Assembly (NCBI GenBank): GCA_030765055.1
Contig: CM060950.1
Coordinates: 465,478,995 to 465,542,994 of the forward strand
From: Mantis religiosa
Lineage: Eukaryota; Arthropoda; Insecta; Mantodea; Mantidae
Direction: 5' to 3'
Length of the DNA: 64,000 nt
Shown: positions 55,850 through 64,000 of the stretch, in pieces
How positions within the stretch are numbered: the stretch's first letter is position 1
Layout: each line of letters begins with the position of its first letter
The notes under the pieces: generated by a model
What the model was told of the DNA's origin: nothing
Database searches by the model: none
The model's input: the letters and a program-made list of their open reading frames with translations, nothing else
Made by a program: the position numbers and the translations under genes

Positions 55850-57262
55850 AAAACTTCTTTAGGCGTATTTAGCACTTTTTGTGGCTAGTGAATTGAACTG
55901 AGCCGTCACGCTGGGATATGTGACGCTCATTCGGGTGAAGTCGGCTCGAGTCGGTTCAATCCGAACTAACCCCCCCCCACACTCATTCCTTATTTCAGTA
56001 TTATGTTGTCCATACCGCTATACACCGTAGATTTCCTGTCGCACTAAACAGCGTATCAACAACACGTATCCAGGTATGTTTTAACATATTTCAAAAACTA
56101 TGAAAAATTCAGAACCCCTACAGGAGTTTCATTAGGGCCGGTCTTACAAACGTCTGTCAAGTGTCGGTAACCGATCCGGTCAGATAACCTTCTGTCATTT
56201 AACAAGTCGACAACATAACAAATCCCACTTTAAACAATAATAATAGTCAAAAGGAACAGATAATGTCACCGAGGTTCAGTATTTGAATAACTAAAACCAT
56301 AATAAGGAAAAATAGAACAAGTGTGCTAATTGGAAATAAAAGTGTTAGGAATTTGTGAAGAGATGTTTCATTTAAGAACTGGTTATTTTTGTTGACAATT
56401 TCTCTTTATTGTGAGTAGTAATTCGTAAAACAATATAAATTAAATGTAATAACACGTAAATAATAAAATTATCACGTATTAAAATGACGTTTTGCGTTTA
56501 TTTTCATTTACAATTTATAGGTTATGTTTCTTCACAAACTGAAAAAGCAACTGAGGGTCAAAAGGTTTGATATATAAATTTAGCTTTTTATAGGAAAAAT
56601 ATTTAAATATATATTATTTAGTTTGGAAAATAGAAATTTAAAGACGAAATATCGGACAAAAACATGGAAAAAAAGCATTCGAATTTAATTGAAAATGTAA
56701 TTATATCAATATCAATTGTGACAGAACATTTGAAATGAATATGACATGTAATAAAATATGTATGGAAATATGTACGAACGTGTAGTAAAATATGGAGTGA
56801 TGAGTATATGTACGGATATGTAATAACACGTGTAAAATGTATACTTAACCAAACATTTCCGAATATTCAAAAATATGTAAATAAGCAAATGAATATCATA
56901 TAATTATGTTATAAGATATGTATGAACAAAGAAATAAAATATGAAAAATGATTGTGAAATAGCATGTATATTAATATAAAAATAAAATACATGTAAAACA
57001 GTATATTATGTGATGTGATTTTACTTCCTTTATACATCTTTTATGTATAAGCCTCTTCGCACGGTCGCAAATCCGTCGTCATTCAGTTGTTTCAGAGTAT
57101 TTTCATTTGCGAGCACCACACGTAGCGTAAGGCATGGAATGTTTAACTCGCAACTGGCCTCTTGGCGTAAGAATGAGTGTCAACATTTGAAAATAATTTT
57201 TAAGAATAATTTATAATGAATAGTTTTTAAGTTTTCACTTCTGTCTTGTGGTCTTAAGCACA
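55850..57262 (+). repeat. RepA copy 4, uninterrupted
   Basis: The only RepA copy without large insertions, about 1.41 kb. It supplies the empty sites for the Kolobok-like element (TTAA near 57252), the (GAT)n retroelement (near 56812) and mariner M6. A hairpin GTCACGCTGGGATATGTGAC is at 55906-55925. No coding sequence is recognised, and clear terminal inverted repeats were not found. Confidence 0.8.
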
Positions 57263-57640
57263 CACAATTTTTTACTTCAAAACACAAAAATGCCAACTTT
57301 TGTTGCAAAAAAGCCACATTCATAGCTTTGAACATTTCTGGACCCTAAAGTTATTGAGAATAAGAGAAACCTAGGGCAATTGAATGTGTTGGGAGCTTGT
57401 TGTTAAAATATTAGTCCAACATTTGAGTTATTTTGTCTAAAGGAACCTTTTAGGTTAGTGACGTAACAAAAAGTAAATATATTTGACCATTATTTGCAAA
57501 CTATCATAATGAAATTGATATATTTTGGGCAGTAGAATATTTGCACTAAGTTATATCTACGGTATAACTGCTAATAAGCTCGGGTTGTTAGTTCAGGATT
57601 TCAAAATTTCAGTCATACATACCGTTAACACACAAGGAAA
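57263..57640. other. No gene recognised
   Basis: AT-rich spacer between RepA copy 4 and the non-LTR remnant. Confidence 0.55.
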
Positions 57641-58051
57641 GAAAGAAGATATTAGGAACCTTGAGAATTACAAGAATTCACGGTATCGTCAAAATTAATA
57701 AACATGAATACAAATACAGTAATTAATTATATACAAGTATAATAAAGTACACACCCAGAAGGGGTTCACCGAAAAGTATTTACAAACTCATCAACTGAGT
57801 AAAAACAATGTTGCAATAGCAGATGTTCCACCTTGCGCTTAAATGCAGTTTCTGAGGTGGTGAGTTTAATATTATTGGGTAACTTGTTATATAAGGTAAT
57901 TCCAGAGTGTTTTACGCTTTTGCTGAATACTGAAGTATTATGTGTAATCGTGCTCAGTTTGTGCCTATTTCTAGTGAGATAATTATGTTTTTCAGAGTTT
58001 GTATGAAAATAAACCAAGTATTTTCTAACAAGCATCACGATTTCTAGTATA
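57640..58051 (-). pseudogene. Non-LTR retrotransposon ORF2 C-terminus, part 2
   Basis: Minus strand from 58038: MLVRKYLVYFHTNSEKHNYL, TRNRHKLSTITHNTSVFSKS, GITLYNKLPNNIKL, and a tail ending FYSVDEF. The KHNYxTRxRxxL ... GxxLYNxLP ... FYSVxEF pattern is the end of CR1/Jockey-like ORF2. It is collinear with 60193-60727 across Tc1-B, so the two are halves of one element. Confidence 0.85.
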
Positions 58052-58390
58052 CAGATACTCCAAAAAGCATTCGTCTAACCATTGCACATAGGATATAACA
58101 AGCACAATCAGAAAAATATAGATAAGAAACGAGCAACAACTATTTCCTTACATCGGTTGATATGTAGATTTAAAAATAAAACACATTTTGGGTTCATATA
58201 TTGCTTAGTGAACAGCTCTACGTTATATAAAATCATGTCCCGTTTGATGTGAAACAAGTATTCGTTTAGTAAACGAGATCCCAGGTTTGGTGCCTCGCTG
58301 ACACACGCCCCTTCCCTTTTCTTATGCAGTTGTGTTTCATCCTGACAGTTCATCTATTTTCAAAGCAATTGACTGCTATTTAAGCCATTG

Positions 58391-59955
58391 GGTCGACAAT
58401 GTCGTGAAACTATGAAAGAAGAAAGAGAAATTTGTATCAGGTTATTTAAAAAAGGAAAATATTTTCAAGAAATTGGAGAAATCATTGGAAGACCTACCAG
58501 TACAGTGAAGGCTATTATATACGGGTTTTATCATTAACAAAAGTTACGAAAATCAATCAAGAAGCGGTCGTGCTGCAGTTCTATCCGAGATGGAGAAACG
58601 ACAGTTACTTAGAGAAGTCAAGAAAAATCCTAAACTAAATGCTCCAAAACTTGCTATTGCAGTTCAAACAAACACAGGAAAGTCTGTTTCAGCACAAACT
58701 ATAAGAAACGTCAACATGAAAAATTCAATGCCATGGCCGGGATTTGCACCTCGGATCTCCTGGTTTCCGTCTAGTCGCTCTTAACCTTTGAGCTACCATG
58801 ACCAACGTGCCGTCCTGACATTAAATTCTCCAGTTGACTCGTATATTTCCCCGGTAGATACGGATATACGGCTAGTGTGGAGAAATGATTAATTTCCATC
58901 AATTAACTAAAATAATAAAAGTTAAATGATGAAGCCTGGGACTCAAATACTTACGATAGTAAGTCGCCACAAACGGTGTATCTCGGATGCGAGAGCCCCT
59001 AGTGGTCTACCGGGGAAATATACGAGTCAACTGGAGAATTTAATGTCAGGACGGCATGTTGGTCATGGTAGCTCAAAGGTTAAGAGCGACTGGACGGAAA
59101 CCAGGAGATCCGAGGCTCAAATACCGGCCATGGCATTGAATTTTTCATGTTGACTCTATATATCAAAAAGCTTAGCCTATATACGGCTAGTGTGGAGAAA
59201 TGATTAATTTCCATCAATTAACTAAAATATAAGAAACGTGCTTTATGAAGCCGAGTATGGAGGCCGAACAGCCCGTAGAAAACCATACATCTGTAAAATC
59301 AACCTTTAGCGAGTTTCTTTTGCAAAGGAACATAAATACGATGGGTTTGATTTCTGGAAGAAGATGTATTTACTGACGAGAGTCAATTTGAGCTCTTTAA
59401 GTCAAAAGGACGAGTAATAGTGTGGAGAAAAACGAATTGTGAGTCTGAGAAGTAAAATATAACAGCTTCAGTTAAACATGGAGGCGGTTCAGTACTTGTC
59501 TGGGGCTGCACGAGTGCAAATGGTGGGGGGATTTGTGTTTTATTGATGGAGTTATGAACCATAAGGCTTATATAAACATCCTAAAAACACATATGTCCAG
59601 AAGTGTGAGTAATATGGCTCTTTCTGAGGATTATATTTTCACACAAGATAATGATCCAAAACACACAGCTCTAGATGCAAGGCTATGGTTGTTGTATAAT
59701 ACTCCACGATGGATGTCGACGTCACCGCAATTCCCAGACGTGAATCTAATAGAGAATTTGTGGAGTATACTGGACAAAAATATTAGGAATCATCACATAT
59801 CCAATGTAAATGACCTAAAGAACGTTCTACTAGAGGAATGACGTAAAATTACAGTGGAAACAACACAATCTTTGGTGAAAACCATGCCAAGGAGAATGCA
59901 AGAGATTATAAAGAGGAATGGAGGGCCTACTAAGTACCAACCGTAACGTTCTACA
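58391..59955 (+). pseudogene. Tc1-like transposase (DD34E), split (Tc1-B)
   Basis: Pieces: EREICIRLFKKGKYFQEIGE and GRPTSTVKAIIYGF (HTH) near 58420-58530; MEKRQLLREVKKNPKLNAPK through SVSAQTIRN at 58590-58710; after the SINE, LYEAEYGGRTARRKPYI; VFTDESQFELF-like with the first Asp (one base lost just before it, near 59364); VKHGGGSVLVWGCTSANG; then from 59533 FIDGVMNHKAYINILKTHMS, EDYIFTQDNDPKHTALDARL (second Asp), PDVNLIENLWSILDKN (Glu). All three catalytic residues survive, but frameshifts and the insertion inactivate it. Confidence 0.9.
58711..59228. mobile_element. Inverted SINE S1 pair inserted in Tc1-B
   Basis: The insertion is bounded by the 10-bp direct repeat ATAAGAAACG (58701-58710 and 59229-59238). 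The left half (58711-58857) is an S1 copy in minus orientation with tRNA-like 58730-58802. The right half (58870-59228) is an S1 copy in plus orientation with tRNA-like 59062-59134. The two are inverted over about 145 bp and would form a long hairpin if transcribed. Confidence 0.85.
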
Positions 59956-60192
59956 CCATTTTCAGTATGCAGACCAATACTTATTTTGTATCCTATATTG
60001 TATATCTTTACTTTTGAATGTTTAACTATGTTTATGTGAATAGATAATATATATTTCTTTATTGCATTCTCTTTTTCACTAATCAATAAATAAGGCAATG
60101 TCTCTGCTGTACTTTATTCTGATGATTTTCCACTATCCATACATTCTTAAACATAAACTGATGCATTAGACGAATACATTTTGGAGTAACTG

Positions 60193-60730
60193 TATATAGA
60201 CAAGGAAGTGGCAATATATGGAGTGATTTGAATAAACTGATACAAGAATCCCTTTGTTTCTTTCCCATTGTTGTTCTGATTACTCGTTTTTGAATTTTAA
60301 AGATTATATTTTCTTTATCACAGTTACCACAAAAAATCACTCGAAATATTAGTAAGCTATTGAAATGAGCGAAGTATAGATTCCTCAAAGTGTTCAAATT
60401 TGTAATATTTTTTATAGTTCTGAACATAAAACAAAGCTGGCTTAGCTTGGATGCCAGTTTTTCAACATGTGTGTTCCATTTCAGGTGCTCGTCAATCCAT
60501 GCACCCAAGAATGGTTTATAGTGCAAAAGTTCATTATCTAATTGTATTTGTGGCTTATATATATTAGTATTCTGAATATGGCTGAAGGAAATGGCTGCAG
60601 ATTTATTCTTATTTATAGTTAACCTGTTTTGTACAAACCATTCCTGCATTCTTTGGTCTAAGCTATAAAATGTATATTTAACTAGGTTTTGTGCAGAGTA
60701 ATTATTTTGTCGGTTACGGTTTCCCATCTA
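60193..60730 (-). pseudogene. Non-LTR retrotransposon ORF2, RT-to-thumb region, part 1
   Basis: Minus strand from 60727: FYSLDQRMQEWFVQNRLTIN, KNKSAAISFSH, HYKPFLGAWIDEHLKWNTHV, QLCFMFRTIKNITNLNTLRN, LYFAHFNSLLIFRVIFCGNC, FKIQKRVIRTTMGKKQRDSC, LFKSLHILPLPCLY. This is the NxLxLNxxKT ... FLGxxID..LxWxxH ... YFAxxxSxxxYGI..WG ... IQKRxIR order after the YADD box in CR1/Jockey-type RT. The open frame continues by chance into Tc1-B. The YADD itself lies upstream of 60727 and is not seen. Confidence 0.88.
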
Positions 60731-61109
60731 GAACGAAGGGCTTCTCTGAGGCTCCTGCCAGAATATATATTTCATTTGTGTCGATTGATATAATATGGGT
60801 AGGGCGGCTCCTCTATAGAGAGGGTAAGCTTATTACCCGGACGTAGCCAAGGCCAACGATGAGTGCTGGATGCTGGTGACGACGGAGACGGACTTCCGAT
60901 ACCTCTTGAACTTATATGGGTGTAACTTTCCCATCAGACTGGTTATTCAATTGGCACTCCAGTACCAGGGTCGAACCCGTGTACTAGTTGTTTTAATTTG
61001 GCCCCGAAAAAATCAATATTTATTTGATCATGTTATGTTAGACAGGAAACAAAGGACCGAAATTAGGTCGACTGATAGCAAAGCTTAAAAACATAAAACA
61101 ACATTTATC
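60731..61109. other. No gene recognised
   Basis: Short, less AT-rich sequence. AGGGTCGAACCCG at about 60967 resembles a B-box, so a decayed tRNA-SINE is possible. No coding pattern. Confidence 0.4.
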
Positions 61110-62200
61110 TTTACGTAAAACAGGAACCTATTAACAGTGAAGCAAACTGTTATATACAAATACAACAATTTATAACTTAAAACTTCACTTATCTTATAAG
61201 AAATGATGATAATTTTCTTATAAATTCTCCGGGATCGCGATTTCATGTAAAACTTTTACACATCCTCAGCCGGAAACCAAGCTGTCGTCATCGTTACCAA
61301 CACTGGATGTTAATATGTTCTTGTTAGTACTACCAAAATATGAAAATAAAATTTAAAAACAGAATCGACTGCCGATATTTCAAAATTCATTACACGATGT
61401 TTGTTTTTTAAAATAAATATATTTTCCCAAACCATTAAATCTATCGGGACCATTTAATTGTTTTAATAATTTAACTTCTGGATTTATTTCATGATTAAAT
61501 GACCAAAAAATGATCTGCTACGGCCGATTTATCAGTTTGTTTATGCTTAATAATACGAAAATGTTTCGTTTTGGTTTCTAAATTACGTTTTGTCTTTCCA
61601 ATATAAACTTTGTCACAATCGAAACAATTAAACTGATAAATAAGACTTTTTATTATTAGGAATTTTATATTTTATAGAAAAATGCAATACATTTTTAATA
61701 CTATATTTATTTTGTGGAACTAAAGTTATACCAAACTCTTTAAAAATGTTTCGAAAATGTTTATTAAACCAAGGATGGTAAGTAAATTTTTTAAAATTAT
61801 AATCTTCGTTTATTTTTTAAGGGTAGAAATATCAGTAAAAGTTTTTTATATTTGAATTTTTCAATTTTTTTTATTTATAAAGTCTTTATTATAAAGCAGT
61901 ATTAATAATAAGTTTATATTCTTTATTAAATTCATCTTTATTCAGGAGTATATTTGTTAATCTATAAGTCAAAATATTGAGAACAGCAAATTTATGTGAA
62001 AAAGGGTTAAAACTTTTAGTTTTTATGTAATTATCAACATGAGTATACTTCCTATAAATACCAAACTTTAATTTATTATTATTTATTTTTATCTTTAGAT
62101 CTAGAAAAGGAATAAATCCATTAATTTCAGTTTCTAATATAAATTTTATAGCTTTATGTTGCAAATTTAGTAATTTTAAAGCATCGTTTACGAATTCCTC
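61110..62200 (-). pseudogene. Penelope-like element PLE1-e (minus): RT end, GIY-YIG, tail
   Basis: On the minus strand, 62164-61889 reads AIKFILETEINGFIPFLDLK, FGIYRKYTHVDNYIK, NPFSHKFAVLNILTYRLTNI, LNKDEFNKEYK, the C-terminal part of the Penelope RT. A linker follows (LKEINE-like, ...HPWFNKHFRNIF). The GIY-YIG part (61680-61420) includes LINLFQ-like, CDKVYIGKTKRN, ADHFLVI-like and WENIFILKNKHR. The tail with a hammerhead-like motif is at 61226-61273. Several frameshifts. It meets PLE1-f tail-to-tail at about 62205. Confidence 0.85.
61226..61273 (-). ncRNA. Hammerhead-like motif, PLE1 copy e
   Basis: Minus strand: TTTCCGG, CTGAGGA, T, GTGTAAAA...TTTTACAT stem II, GAAA, ATCGCGAT, C, CCGGAG. 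Stem I (CCGG/CCGG) and the core boxes are intact; the best-preserved version together with copy f. Confidence 0.65.
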
Positions 62201-62204
62201 AAAA

Positions 62205-63140
62205 TAAATATATTATTAGAAATTTATTTCATTTCTCTAAAACATATAAAATTCCTAATAATAAAAAATCTGGTATTTAATAATTTAATTGGTTTGATTG
62301 TGATAAAGTTTATATTGGAAAGACAAAACGTAATTTAGAAACCAGAACGAAAGAAGATTTTCATAACTGCTTATAAATTTCGTAATACTGCTTTAATTAA
62401 TTGTTTTAATAAAGAATTTATACATAAAAATTGAAAAATTTAAATACCAGAAACCGTTACTGATATTTCTACCCTTAAAAAATAAAAGATGATTATAATT
62501 TTAAAAAATTTACTTAACATTCTTGGGTTAATAAACATTTCTGAAACTTTTTTAAAGAGTTTGGTATAACTTTAGTTCCACAAAATAAATATAGTATTAA
62601 AAATTTATTGCATTTCTCTATAAAATATAAAATTCCTAATAATAAAAAATCTGTTATTTATCAGTTTAATTGTTTCGATTGTGACTAGGTTTATATTGGA
62701 AAGACAAAGCGTAATTTAGAAACCAAAACGAAACATTTTCGTAACATTAAGCATAAACAAACTGATAAATTGGCCGTAGCAGATCATTTTTGTTCATTTA
62801 AATTTGAAATAAATTCAGAAGTTAAACTATTAAAATAATTAAATGGTCCGATAGATTTAATCGTTTGGGAAAAAGATATTTATTTTAAAAAACAAACATC
62901 GCGTACTGAATTTTGAAATACCGGCAGTCAATTCTGTTTTTAAACTTGTTTTATTTTCAGATGTTGGTAGTACTAACAAGAACATATTAACATCTAGCGT
63001 TCGTAACGATGACGACAGCTTTGTTTCCGGCTGAAGATGTGTAAAAGTTTTACATGAAATCGCGATCCCGGACAATTTATAAGAAAATTATCATAATTTC
63101 TTATAAGATAAGTGCAGTTTTAAGTTACAAATTGTTGTAT
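62205..63140 (+). pseudogene. Penelope-like element PLE1-f (plus), with an internal partial duplication
   Basis: 62210-62385 is a partial GIY-YIG domain (NNKKSGI-like, VYIGKTKRNLETRTKE). Sequence then steps back to the RT-EN linker (62395-62580: IINCFNKEF-like, FLPLKNKRwL-like, NIPKYSIKN) and runs through a second, complete domain: KIPNNKKSVIYQFNCFDCD, a stop in place of Lys, VYIGKTKRNLETKTK, LAVADHFCSFKFEINSEVKL, then a tail with a hammerhead-like motif at 63024-63073. The two domains are a tandem partial duplication, a known feature of Penelope insertions. Confidence 0.8.
63024..63073 (+). ncRNA. Hammerhead-like motif, PLE1 copy f
   Basis: TTTCCGG, CTGAAGA, T, GTGTAAAA...TTTTACAT, GAAA, ATCGCGAT, C, CCGGAC. 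TCCGG and CCGGA form stem I, ATCG/CGAT a minimal stem III. In known ribozymes of this shape cleavage would follow the C after the ATCGCGAT. Confidence 0.65.
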
Positions 63141-63159
63141 TTGTAAACATTTATAATTG

Positions 63160-63616
63160 TTACAGACTAAAGAATATGGAGTTCCTCAAGGTTCAATTCT
63201 AGGTCCCAAATGACTTGCCTGAACATCTACCAACTAAATTCACTGATATCACATTATATGCAGACGACACCACTTTACTTGTTTCAGCAGAAAATGAAGA
63301 ACAGTTAAATAGCAAATGTACGGAGGTGTTACAAACTCTCGAAAATACTTTTACACTCACAATCTTACCCCAAATATTATTAAAAATACTTATTATTTTC
63401 AGTGGGCAGTAGCTATATCTATAATGGACTGAATTTGACATACAAAGTGGAAAATATATCTAGAGTGCAAAACAAAAGAATTCTTAGGCATTAACATTGA
63501 TGATAATCTCTCCTGACAAAATCACATTTCGACTGTTTACTCTCAACTTAACAAGATTTTGTTTTTGTTACGTCAACTAGTTAACATTTTACCTCCTCAA
63601 GCAATTCATAACGTAC
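63160..63616 (+). pseudogene. Non-LTR retrotransposon RT fragment
   Basis: TKEYGVPQGSILGP (RT block with PQGSxLGP), a deletion, then NDLPEHLPTKFTDITLYADD (catalytic YADD, about 63255-63269), TTLLVSAENEEQLNSKCTEV, a frameshifted stretch, KEFLGINIDDNLS, a stop, QNHISTVYSQLNKILFLLRQ. This is a CR1/Jockey-type RT. The right end is cut by an LTR at 63617. Confidence 0.85.
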
Positions 63617-64000
63617 TGTCGCGAAGCCGTTATCTACGATAGCGCGGCTAGTGTACACAGAGCCTGCAAATAAAGATAGCTGAGATAAATGACTTGCCGG
63701 CATAGATTAAGTTACACTTCTGGAAGGTGATAGAATTTTCGGTTTCTTTATTGTTCCGGAAATATCTCGAATTTATCAATGAGGTATTTAAGAGAACAAC
63801 GACTTGCCAAGAGTCAGTCGTGAGTAGTAGCAAACAGCTGTGAGGTGTGTAACAAGAGTGTTGTTGTAACGAGAGCTGATCAGAACGCTGTTTATTATTG
63901 TCATCGACCTTGGTAGATTGTGTTGTGTATGTGACGTAATGTTGTTACGTGAGAATTTAACAGTGTATTTCTACAGATATAAGGGACATTTGGAATATCT
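63617..64000 (+). mobile_element. LTR (partial, runs off the window)
   Basis: Begins TGTCGCGAAGCCG and matches the solo LTR at 20879-21416 in blocks such as CCGGCATAGATTAAGTTAC, GATAGAAT, GGTTTCTTTATT, AGGTATTTAAGA (TATA-like), GTAACGAGAGCT and TCGACCTTGG. Whether an internal gag-pol region follows is beyond the window. Confidence 0.75.

Larger units (their letters stand above)
58052..60192 (+). mobile_element. Tc1-like transposon Tc1-B, carrying an SINE insertion
   Basis: TA at 58050-58051 and 60193-60194. The TIRs read CAGATACTCCAAAAAGCATT on the left and CAGTTACTCCAAAATGTATT on the right (inward). It is inserted in the non-LTR ORF2 and itself contains a 518-bp insertion (58711-59228). Without it, the length (about 1.61 kb) equals Tc1-A. 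Confidence 0.93.

Noticed and set aside
60083..60192. Extension of the non-LTR ORF2 frame into Tc1-B
   Set aside because: The open frame crosses the TA boundary by chance; the true ORF2 continues at 58050 on the other side of Tc1-B.

Overview
This window looks like intergenic DNA from a large, AT-rich arthropod genome, most likely an insect. The mix of mariner, Tc1, Kolobok-like, Penelope-like, Jockey/CR1/I-type and tRNA-SINE sequences would suit a cockroach, termite or another large-genome insect, but I cannot name a species. I found no convincing host gene. Almost all recognisable coding sequence is transposable-element (TE) protein, nearly all of it broken. The best-preserved gene is a mariner transposase on the minus strand (12456-13529) with one premature stop.

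Layout. 1-4.4 kb: an anonymous repeat (here RepA) split by a reverse-transcriptase (RT) fragment, a 5'-truncated retroelement with a 13-bp target duplication, and a TTAA-flanked Kolobok-like element at its end. 4.7-11.5 kb: a mariner (M1) broken by a second TTAA element and a 373-bp insertion, whose last 85 bp of coding sequence has expanded into an array of about 36 units. 12.3-15.2 kb: mariners M2 and M3. 16-18.1 kb: tRNA-SINE, (CA)n and a 108-bp array built from a SINE body. 19-24 kb: mariner M4, a solo LTR, and a non-LTR ORF2 tail. 24.5-27.2 kb: 28 units of 91 bp derived from the C-terminal codons of a Kolobok-like transposase. 27.9-30.5 kb: an internally deleted mariner (M4b), a long-TIR element, and mariner M5. 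31-37.1 kb: two Penelope-like element (PLE) lineages with hammerhead-ribozyme-like tails. 37.1-40.9 kb: an LTR-like segment, a hAT-like fragment, and RepA in reverse with mariner M6. 40.9-47.95 kb: a duplicated block carrying a conserved ORF, a mariner (M7/M8) and a TTA-flanked element, with a 91-bp array, a (AAT)n tract of about 385 bp and a PLE between the copies. 48-54 kb: a hAT-like tail, tRNA-SINE clusters, an I-type non-LTR tail, and Tc1-A. 55.9-63.6 kb: RepA, a non-LTR RT split by Tc1-B (itself split by an inverted SINE pair), and an inverted PLE pair. 63.6 kb-end: the start of an LTR.

Theme. The genes do not work together; the window is a record of nested insertion. The most unusual pattern is that four unrelated TE pieces (mariner C-terminus, Kolobok-like C-terminus, SINE body, and a short TIR segment) have each become a tandem array. 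Two of these start from the last codons of a transposase and have unit lengths not divisible by three. The second notable pattern is a conserved hammerhead-like fold at the tails of the Penelope-like elements.
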